A stretch of 47,153 nt of DNA from a bacterium (GTDB lineage: Bacteria; Bacteroidota; Bacteroidia; Chitinophagales; Saprospiraceae), in the NCBI GenBank assembly GCA_024742755.1, contig JANSXW010000040.1, forward strand, positions 1 through 47,153, written 5' to 3'. Below are positions 16,179 through 23,341 of the stretch, in pieces. Numbering within the stretch: the first letter of the stretch is position 1; every line of letters begins with the position of its first letter. The notes below the pieces were generated by a model. It did no database searches. It was not told the origin of the DNA and saw only the letters and a list, made by a program, of their open reading frames with translations. Made by a program: the position numbers and the translations under genes.

Positions 16179-16211
16179 TAACAAACCTATTCCGGGAATA
16201 GTTATTTGTTA
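16179..16211. promoter_or_regulatory. 33-base two-part dyad in the mutL-operon/DUF5686 divergent region
   Basis: TAACAAA and CTATTCC are mirrored by GGAATAG and TTTGTTA around one central G, with unpaired bases C and TTA between the two arm pairs. It sits in the 268-base gap between divergent genes, 108 bases from one start and 129 from the other. It has no T-run, so it is more likely a regulator site than a terminator. The rest of this gap shows no clear promoter box. Confidence 0.4.
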
Positions 16212-16339
16212 CTGATGCAGGGCACGCCCCTTTTGGTGGCTCGCCTGATCGTCAGAATGCAGACATTGGGCTAAAAGAAGTGCGCCCTTGTCCGAACTGG
16301 CCGTTATTGCGGCCTGATTGACCGAACAAACCCGATGCT

Positions 16340-18958
16340 ATGAAGCTCATATGGACTACTTTTCTTCTGGCTTTTTCCACTGCCGTGCTTTTTGCACAAT
16401 CCGGAGGCCTTGCCGGCAAGGTGACCGGCCCGGACGGTGCGCCGCTTTCCTACGCCAGTATTTTCGTGCAGGAAACGGGCACCGGCACCACAACGAATGA
16501 GGAAGGGTACTACGAGATCCGCCTGCCTAAGGGCAGCTACCAATTGGTGTTTCAGTTTTTGGGCTACAAAACAGTGGCCAAGCCTGTGGCAGTTGGCAAC
16601 CGAATAGAATTATTGAATGTAGCCCTGCAGGAACAGCCCGTTCAGCTGGAGGCGGTGGATGTCATGGAGGGCGCTGAAAACCCTGCCTACACCATCATGC
16701 GGCGGGCAATTGCGAAAGCCAGCTACCACCGTCAGCAGCTCGATGCCTACTCCGCTGAAGTGTACATCAAAGGTAGCGGGAGGCTGAAAAAAATCCCCGG
16801 GCTGCTTCGCGGGACGCTTGAGAAAGAAGGCGTCGACACGGCAACAGCCTTTACCTCCGAATCTGTGAGCATTGTGGAGTACGAGCGGCCGTCTACCTTC
16901 CGCGAGCGTGTCATTTCGGTATACACCAATGGGGACGACCGGTCTACTTCACCCACCAATTACATCAATGGCAGTTTCTACGAGCCGGAAATTTCCGGTG
17001 CCGTTTCTCCGCTTTCGCCCCGTGCATTCGCCTACTATCGCTTTGATCTGGAGGGCTTTTTCATGGACCGGGGCTACGGCATCAACAAAATCAAAGTCAC
17101 GCCCCGCAGTGCCGGCGATGGGACCTTTGAAGGTCACCTCTACATCGTGGAGGACTGGTGGAGCATTTACAGCCTCCACCTGAGCACCCTGCAGCAGGGC
17201 ATCCGTTTCCAGATCGAGCAAATTTATGCCCCCATTGAAGAAAAAGCCTGGCTCCCGGTCAGCCATCAGTTCAATGTGGAAGGGCGCTTCCTCGGTTTTG
17301 GATTTGAATACCGCTACCTCGCTACGGTCAGCAATTATGATATCACATTAAACCCTGACCTGGATGGCGACTTCACCGTCATTGATGAAAAGCTCAACAA
17401 AGAACTGGCGGAACAACTGAAGGAAAGCCGCAAACAGGAAGGGACATCCACTCCGGAAGAACGCCTGATCGGGGGCGAAGAACTCACCCGGAAGGAACTC
17501 CGGAAGCTCATGCGGGAGTACGAGCGGCAGGAGCAGCAGGAACAGGACGAGCCCGAAGTGGTCGAAAACCGGGAATACATCATTGACTCCACCGCCTACG
17601 AAAAAGATTCGGTCTACTGGGCCACCATACGGCCGGTGCCGCTTACAGCAATTGAGGCCCGCAGCTACGAGAAGTTAGACAGCCTGGCTAAGCAGGAAAA
17701 AGCAGAGGAGGAAGCAGACTCTCTGGCCTCCAACAGCAATAGCGGCAATTTTGGTTTCCTGGGCGATATCCTCCTGGGCAGCTCTTACAAAGTGGGAGAA
17801 AATCAGCTGGTCTCCCACACGGCCCTATTGCCCCGCATCTACTTCAACCCGGTAGAAGGATTTAGCCTCCACACCGACATCGGCTATGCGTATAAAAAAG
17901 ACGACCGGCGGTTCTCTGCGATCGTGACGCCCCGCTATGCCTTTGAGCGGCAGAAACTAACCGGGAAAGCGGCCATTGGTTACTCCTACGGCGGCCACTA
18001 CACCGGGGTTGACGTGGGCCGGTACATCCACCGGTACAACGGCGACCGCCCGATTGGATTCTTCTTCAACACCTATGTCAACCTGTTCACCGACCGCAAC
18101 TTCATCCGGGTGTATGAGAAGGACTACCTGCGGCTGTCCCACCATCAGCAATTCCGGGAAAACCTCTCCCTTGACCTCTCCGCAGAGTGGGCCAACCGCT
18201 ACCAACTGTACAATCAAACCCGGCAGGTGTGGATCGACTTTGACGACCGGACCTACGCGTCCAATTTTCCGGTAAGCCGGGAGCTGGGCAATACCCTGCC
18301 GGAAGAAGAGCGCGCTTTCATCCTGAGGGCGACCCTTACCGCACGCCCCTGGCAGCAGTATAAAATCTACAACGGAGAGCGGGAGCCTGTCGAAAACAGC
18401 TCGCCCACCCTGCACCTCACCTACCGGCAGGGGCTGGAAGGCATTGAAGGCAGCCAAACGGACTTTTCCTACCTCGAAATGGGCATTAAGCACCAACTGA
18501 ATATTGGTGTGCGCGGCCGGCTCGACCTGCGGGCCGAAGCCGGTATTTTTCTCAACAACGACTACGTAGGCTTTGCCGACTACCACCACTTCACCGGCAA
18601 TCAGCTTACCCTCACGACCGCCACGCCGGCAGGAAGCTACCGGAGGCTGCCCTATTACGAATTCAGCACTATGGACCGGTTTGCGGGTGCTTCGGCACAC
18701 TATCAGTTCAGAAAGCTTTTGGCCACTCAGCTCCTGGAGGTCCGCCTGATGGGCATCAAGGAAAACCTGTTTGCCAATGTGCTGACCACACCTGCTTCCG
18801 GCACTTACTACGAGTTTGGGTATTCCCTGGACAACATCCTGCGGTTTTTCCGGGTGGAGGTCGTAGCTGGTTTCGACAATGGAGGCTACCGCGACTGGGG
18901 CATACTCCTGGGTATAGCATCCGGCATCAGCGGCGGCACCTTTAGCATAGGCGACTAA
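16340..18958 (+). CDS. DUF5686/carboxypeptidase-regulatory-like outer-membrane protein
   Basis: 872 residues. A signal peptide (ends near LFAQS) is followed by a CarboxypepD_reg-like beta-sandwich (about 24-105; GKVTGPDGAPLSYASIFV). A long DUF5686 region follows: an acidic coiled segment (about 350-470, rich in Glu, Arg and Gln) and then a C-terminal half with alternating aromatic/polar strands typical of an outer-membrane beta-barrel. The family resembles TonB-dependent receptors without a clear plug, and its cargo is unknown. The ATG at 16340 is immediately before the signal peptide. A strong hairpin follows the stop, so it is a single-gene unit. Confidence 0.82.
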   Translation: MKLIWTTFLLAFSTAVLFAQSGGLAGKVTGPDGAPLSYASIFVQETGTGTTTNEEGYYEIRLPKGSYQLVFQFLGYKTVAKPVAVGNRIELLNVALQEQPVQLEAVDVMEGAENPAYTIMRRAIAKASYHRQQLDAYSAEVYIKGSGRLKKIPGLLRGTLEKEGVDTATAFTSESVSIVEYERPSTFRERVISVYTNGDDRSTSPTNYINGSFYEPEISGAVSPLSPRAFAYYRFDLEGFFMDRGYGINKIKVTPRSAGDGTFEGHLYIVEDWWSIYSLHLSTLQQGIRFQIEQIYAPIEEKAWLPVSHQFNVEGRFLGFGFEYRYLATVSNYDITLNPDLDGDFTVIDEKLNKELAEQLKESRKQEGTSTPEERLIGGEELTRKELRKLMREYERQEQQEQDEPEVVENREYIIDSTAYEKDSVYWATIRPVPLTAIEARSYEKLDSLAKQEKAEEEADSLASNSNSGNFGFLGDILLGSSYKVGENQLVSHTALLPRIYFNPVEGFSLHTDIGYAYKKDDRRFSAIVTPRYAFERQKLTGKAAIGYSYGGHYTGVDVGRYIHRYNGDRPIGFFFNTYVNLFTDRNFIRVYEKDYLRLSHHQQFRENLSLDLSAEWANRYQLYNQTRQVWIDFDDRTYASNFPVSRELGNTLPEEERAFILRATLTARPWQQYKIYNGEREPVENSSPTLHLTYRQGLEGIEGSQTDFSYLEMGIKHQLNIGVRGRLDLRAEAGIFLNNDYVGFADYHHFTGNQLTLTTATPAGSYRRLPYYEFSTMDRFAGASAHYQFRKLLATQLLEVRLMGIKENLFANVLTTPASGTYYEFGYSLDNILRFFRVEVVAGFDNGGYRDWGILLGIASGISGGTFSIGD

Positions 18959-18971
18959 TTACGGGTGCTTC

Positions 18972-19007
18972 AAGCCCGGCCCCTGATAAAAGTCAGGGCC
19001 CGGGCTT
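18972..19007 (+). terminator. Hairpin after the DUF5686 gene
   Basis: AAGCCCGGCCCCTGA pairs with TCAGGGCCCGGGCTT (one mismatch in 15) around a short TAAAAG loop, 13 bases after the stop. The T-tract after it is weak (TGATATTTCT), so termination efficiency is uncertain. Confidence 0.6.
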
Positions 19008-19074
19008 GATATTTCTCATCCGGAATGCGGTGGAAATAATGCTGTTTTGAAAGACAGTACTAAAACCTGATATT

Positions 19075-19440
19075 ATGCAACAGGGCTTGTCTTTCCACAG
19101 TATGTTATTGGTAGCCGACCGGGCAGGGGCCGTTCCCGAAAAAGCCGAATTAGCACCGCCATCGGGCACAAAGCCCGGTGCGCCCAAAATGCCCGTTGAG
19201 GCAGAAGAAGCCATTGAACTCAAAGGGCAATCCGCCCTGTGGCTCTCCATCACCGGCATTATCGCTTTCCTGCTGGGGTTCCTGGCCATAGGCTGGATAC
19301 TGGCCTTCGCAGGTTTTATCACAGCTGGTACTCAGCTCATTTCACCGGAGCGGGGCCGCTACTGGCCGGCCCGGCTGGCTTTAAGCCTCAGCTTGTTCTT
19401 TGTGATCAGCCTGCTGGGGTTTATCCTGTACTACGGTTAA
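19075..19440 (+). CDS. Small two-helix membrane protein (unknown function)
   Basis: 121 residues. The N-terminal 55 are Pro/Ala/Glu-rich and probably disordered. Two or three hydrophobic segments follow (about 58-90 and 100-119), with a short SPERGRYW loop. I do not recognise a family; it resembles small DUF4190-like integral membrane proteins only in hydrophobic pattern. It ends 39 bases before the universal stress gene and is the first plus-strand gene after a terminator-like hairpin, so it may head the stress/acetylation cluster. Confidence 0.6.
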   Translation: MQQGLSFHSMLLVADRAGAVPEKAELAPPSGTKPGAPKMPVEAEEAIELKGQSALWLSITGIIAFLLGFLAIGWILAFAGFITAGTQLISPERGRYWPARLALSLSLFFVISLLGFILYYG

Positions 19441-19479
19441 GCCCTTTGCCCTTTCTGACCAAATCCAAAACCAAAAGCC

Positions 19480-20334
19480 ATGGATACCATCAATAAAATC
19501 CTCGTACCAACGGACTTTTCCGATACCGCGCTGAATGCGTTCCGGTATGCGCTCATGCTGGCCGATAAATTTGAAGCGGATATAGAACTGCTGCATGTGA
19601 TCTATCCGGAATACGAAGCCCTGGACTTGCCGGTTATGGCGGCTCAGGCCACCAAGGAAAAAGCCGCTGCCGCTGGTGAAGCCATTAAGGAATTTGTGGA
19701 AATTGGCTTGACACAACTGCACGCCACCGGGCAGCTGTCGGGTGTCCCCAAGATCAACTCTGATGTGGAAATCGGTACGCCTGCCAGCCTGATTGCAGAG
19801 GTGGCCCGCCGGGACGAAGTGGAGCTCATTGTCATGGGCACCCGTGGCGAGCACAATGCACTGGACCGGTTTTGGGGCAGTGTGACGACCGCTGTGGTGG
19901 AGCATACCGACTGCCATGTATGGGTCGTGCCAGAGCATGCCTCCTACCATGCTATCAACGTTGCGGGCTTTGCCACCAATTTAGGCGACGCAGACCCCTA
20001 CCACATTTGGGAGTATGGCAAACTCCTGGCCCCTTTCCACCCGGTGCTCCGGTGCGCTCATGTCAATCTGGACAACTCGGTGGAAAAAACCCTGGATATT
20101 GCCGGGTTGTCCACGTTCTTCGACAACCACGCGCCCGCCCTGCAGATTAGTTTTCACTCCCTGGAAGGCGCCACAGTTACAGAAGGCCTGGAAGACTTTA
20201 TCCAATCTTTTGAGATTGACGTACTGGCCATGTATGTCCCCAAACACAGCTGGTGGGACCGGCTGTTCCGCCGAAGCGAAACCAAAAACATGGCTCTGCA
20301 TTCCAAAATCCCATTGCTCATGCTCAAACATTAA
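19480..20334 (+). CDS. Tandem universal stress protein (UspA family)
   Basis: 284 residues with two Usp folds. The first (1-150) has KILVPTDFSDTA at 6-17 and a perfect ATP-binding signature G-x2-G-x9-G-S (GTRG at 120-123, GS at 133-134), so it should bind ATP. The second (about 155-284) keeps the fold pattern but lacks that signature, giving an asymmetric pair. Usp proteins act in survival under energy, redox or membrane stress by unclear means. It is followed by the GCL-CBS, deacetylase-fold and Pat-like genes. Mycobacterial Pat homologues are known to acetylate a Usp protein, so this one is a plausible client of the acetylase downstream. Confidence 0.9.
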   Translation: MDTINKILVPTDFSDTALNAFRYALMLADKFEADIELLHVIYPEYEALDLPVMAAQATKEKAAAAGEAIKEFVEIGLTQLHATGQLSGVPKINSDVEIGTPASLIAEVARRDEVELIVMGTRGEHNALDRFWGSVTTAVVEHTDCHVWVVPEHASYHAINVAGFATNLGDADPYHIWEYGKLLAPFHPVLRCAHVNLDNSVEKTLDIAGLSTFFDNHAPALQISFHSLEGATVTEGLEDFIQSFEIDVLAMYVPKHSWWDRLFRRSETKNMALHSKIPLLMLKH

Positions 20335-20400
20335 ACCGATCTGCACCTGAAGCCTTAAAATCATGCCGGCCCCAGGCCTGCGCATACAAACCCCTGCATC

Positions 20401-22269
20401 ATGGGAGACCTAGCCGTTAAGCCTGCCACAGAAAACCGTGCCGCCTACTTACAAAGTTTGATCAGGGACGTACAGGCTCTGGAGCGAATGATCAAAGAAG
20501 ACCGGTTCGAAAAAGGGCATCAGCGTATTGGTGCCGAACAGGAACTGTGTATGGTTGACGCTGCCCGTCAGCCTTCCTCACTGGCTTTTAGCCTGTTGCC
20601 CAACCTTCCGAAAGACTTCACCTTTGAAATCGGGCAGTTCAACCTGGAAGCCAACCTTTCGCCCTATGAGCTCAACAACAGTGCGCTTAAAAAGACCGAA
20701 GACCAGCTCCGGGCTTTGCTCAAAAAGCTCCGGGAAGTTGGAGCGCCGCAAGGCATTCAGCCTATCATCACCGGCATCCTTCCTACCATCCGCAGGTACC
20801 ACCTTGAACTGGAGCACATGACGCCTCTGCAGCGTTTTGATGTGCTCAATCAGGGATTGACCCAACTGCGGGGCGGTGCCTTCGAAATAAGCATCCACGG
20901 TGCCGATGAGCTGACGACCTCCCTGCCATCCGTGATGTACGAGGCGGCCAATACCAGTTGGCAATTGCACCTGCAGCTTGATCCCCGGTCCTTCTCTGAA
21001 GCCTACAACTGGGCACAGTATATTGCGGCCCCGGTACTGGCCGCTACCGCGAATTCACCATTGCTGTTTGGCCGGGAGCTCTGGCACGAGACCCGCATTG
21101 CCCTATTCCAGCAAAGCATTGATACCCGCCGGTCGGCCAATCAAATCCGGGACCGCCACAACCGCGTCAACTTCGGACGGGGATGGCTGGAGGAATCGCC
21201 CGTGCAACTCTTTAAGGACAACATCACCCGCTTCCCCCTCATCCTCACCGGCGACATTCAGGAAGATGCCTTGCAAATGCTTGATGAGGGCCGCACGCCC
21301 AATCTCCGGGCCCTGCGCCTGCACAACGGCACGATTTACAGCTGGAACCGCCCCTGCTATGGCGTGGGCGATGATGAGCAGGCTCACCTGAGGCTGGAAA
21401 ACCGGTACATCCCGGCCGGGCCTACCATTAAAGACCAAATGGCCAACTTCGCCTTTTGGATTGGGCTGATGAAAGGGCTGCCACCGCGGTACCTTAACCT
21501 GCACGACACCGTTTCCTTCCAGCACGCCAAGAGCAACTTTTACCGGGCAGCCCGGTCGAGCCTGTATGCTTCGCTTGGCTGGAACGGCAAGCACCGCCCG
21601 GTCCGCCGGATTATCCTGGAAGAACTGCTGCCGCTGGCTGCCGAGGGGCTTCAAAAGTGCGGGTTCAGCAGCCAACAATCGGCATCCTACCTTTCCATTA
21701 TTGAGCGGAGGGTTACGGGGCATGCCAATGGCGCCTGCTGGACCATCCGGAATTTCCGCAACCTCAGAGAACGCTACGGTGCCGGTGTGGCCGTGCGGGA
21801 AGTAACCGATGCGATGATTCAGGGGCAGGAAGCAGATATCCCGGTACACGAATGGCCTGATATTGATGCCGCGCAGATTTACGTGTTCAAAAAAGAAACG
21901 ACGACCATCGGGCGGGTCATGAAAACCGATTTGTATACCCTCAACGAGCAGGAGCCCATTGGGCTGGCCAAAGCGATTATGGAATGGAAACAGGTCCGGC
22001 ACCTGCCCATCGAGGATGACCACGGCAACCTGAAGGGGCTGGTCACCCGTACCAACCTCGAAGCCGCTGCCGCCGTGGACGATCACGAAGCAGTGCATAC
22101 GATTATGACCCGGGAGCTCATCACGGCTACCCAGCAGACCACGCTGGAGGAAGCCGCCGGTCTGATGAAGCAGCATAGAATTGGCTGCATGCCCGTCATG
22201 CGCGAAGGGCAGCTCATTGGCCTGCTGACCGACTCCGATTTCAAAGCATTATTTGGCAACCAGTGGTAA
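20401..22269 (+). CDS. Glutamate-cysteine ligase-like enzyme fused to a CBS pair
   Basis: 622 residues. Residues about 20-440 form a carboxylate-amine ligase of the GCS2/YbdK class: RIGAEQELCMVD (ATP/Mg site, about 41-52), FEIGQFNLEANLSPYEL (about 77-93) and LRGGAFEISIHGADE further on. The last about 120 residues (501-622) form two CBS repeats (GRVMKTDLYTL...; HTIMTRELITATQQTTLEEA...), a Bateman module that binds adenine nucleotides. I infer ATP-dependent gamma-glutamyl-amino-acid or thiol synthesis gated by energy charge. Most YbdK-like enzymes lack the CBS module. It sits 66 bases after the Usp gene, in the same direction. Confidence 0.82.
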   Translation: MGDLAVKPATENRAAYLQSLIRDVQALERMIKEDRFEKGHQRIGAEQELCMVDAARQPSSLAFSLLPNLPKDFTFEIGQFNLEANLSPYELNNSALKKTEDQLRALLKKLREVGAPQGIQPIITGILPTIRRYHLELEHMTPLQRFDVLNQGLTQLRGGAFEISIHGADELTTSLPSVMYEAANTSWQLHLQLDPRSFSEAYNWAQYIAAPVLAATANSPLLFGRELWHETRIALFQQSIDTRRSANQIRDRHNRVNFGRGWLEESPVQLFKDNITRFPLILTGDIQEDALQMLDEGRTPNLRALRLHNGTIYSWNRPCYGVGDDEQAHLRLENRYIPAGPTIKDQMANFAFWIGLMKGLPPRYLNLHDTVSFQHAKSNFYRAARSSLYASLGWNGKHRPVRRIILEELLPLAAEGLQKCGFSSQQSASYLSIIERRVTGHANGACWTIRNFRNLRERYGAGVAVREVTDAMIQGQEADIPVHEWPDIDAAQIYVFKKETTTIGRVMKTDLYTLNEQEPIGLAKAIMEWKQVRHLPIEDDHGNLKGLVTRTNLEAAAAVDDHEAVHTIMTRELITATQQTTLEEAAGLMKQHRIGCMPVMREGQLIGLLTDSDFKALFGNQW

Positions 22270-22382
22270 AACAATTACCTTAAGACCGGCGCCCGGGCGT
22301 CCGGCAACGCAAACGAAAAATAACCCTTATGAATGTTTCATCCGGTGCCTTTGCGCCACCACCGCATCCCGATACAAAACCT

Positions 22383-23339
22383 ATGCAGCTAATTTACAAT
22401 CCTGTTGTGCTGGAGCACGATACCGGGCTGCACCCGGAAAACAGAAAACGGTTTGAGGTGATGGGCGAGTTGCCGGAGACAGAACTGATTGACGGGGCGC
22501 CTTTTTTGCCGTTGGTCCACACCAAAGACCACATCAAAAGCATTAAGTCTGCCTGCGAGTTCGGGCAAGCCCTGGACGGGGACACACCCACCTCTCCCGG
22601 TAGTTTTGAAGCCGCCCGGTTTGCAGTTGGCGCCACTGTCATGGCCTCGGATACCAATGGTTTTGCACTGGTCCGCCCGCCCGGGCACCACGCATACGCC
22701 CACCGGGGCAGTGGCTTCTGCCTTTTTAATAATGTGGCCATAGCGGCGCAGCGGCTGGTGGAAGAAGGCAAACGGGTGGCCATATTCGATTTTGACGGTC
22801 ACCTGGGAGATGGCACTTCGGAGATTTTCTACAATACCGATCAGGTTTTGTACTGGTCGATGCACCAATACCCGGCCTATCCCGGGCACGGCTTCGTGGA
22901 GGAAATCGGCGTAGGCAAAGGCAAAGGGTTTAACATCAACGTACCCCTGCCGCCCGGCTCTGCGGATGACATTCTGAGCGAGACGCTGGATTATTTCTTC
23001 CCCATCATCGAGCAATTTCAGCCCGATGTGCTGGCCCTTTCTGCCGGCTTTGACATGCACCAACGCGATATGCTGCTCGACCTGAAAGCCTCGTCCGGCT
23101 TCTACTACAAGCTCGGTCAGCGGCTGCGCAAACGCTTCAGCAATATGTTTGCCACACTGGAAGGCGGGTACAATACCGACGAAATGCCCCGTTGCCTGTT
23201 CAACTTCCTGGCCGGCATGAACGGGCTCGACATGCCCTACCATGAGGAGGAAACCCTCTCCGGTATGCGGGTTTGGGAAACTTTCGAAATCTATGTGCAC
23301 GCCGTGATGGGCAACTTACGTTCTTACTGGAAATTCTAA
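22383..23339 (+). CDS. Histone-deacetylase-fold (class II-type) amidohydrolase
   Basis: 318 residues from the ATG at 22383 (MQLIYNPVVLEHD). An in-frame ATG at 22329 would add 18 unconserved residues. Active-site residues of the arginase/deacetylase fold are present: the His102-His103 pair in RPPGHHA, zinc ligands Asp138 and His140 in DFDGHLGDGT, Asp224 in SAGFDMHQRD, and the Tyr of EGGYN. The usual second His of the D-x-H-H motif is Leu here. It probably removes acyl groups from lysine side chains or from small amides such as acetylpolyamines. The Pat-like acetyltransferase starts 2 bases after it, which favours protein lysine deacetylation, by inference. Confidence 0.9.
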   Translation: MQLIYNPVVLEHDTGLHPENRKRFEVMGELPETELIDGAPFLPLVHTKDHIKSIKSACEFGQALDGDTPTSPGSFEAARFAVGATVMASDTNGFALVRPPGHHAYAHRGSGFCLFNNVAIAAQRLVEEGKRVAIFDFDGHLGDGTSEIFYNTDQVLYWSMHQYPAYPGHGFVEEIGVGKGKGFNINVPLPPGSADDILSETLDYFFPIIEQFQPDVLALSAGFDMHQRDMLLDLKASSGFYYKLGQRLRKRFSNMFATLEGGYNTDEMPRCLFNFLAGMNGLDMPYHEEETLSGMRVWETFEIYVHAVMGNLRSYWKF

Positions 23340-23341
23340 CC

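Noticed and set aside
23273..23341. Longer start for the Pat-like protein
   Set aside because: It lies inside the deacetylase gene; the family begins at the CoA-binding domain just after the ATG at 23342.
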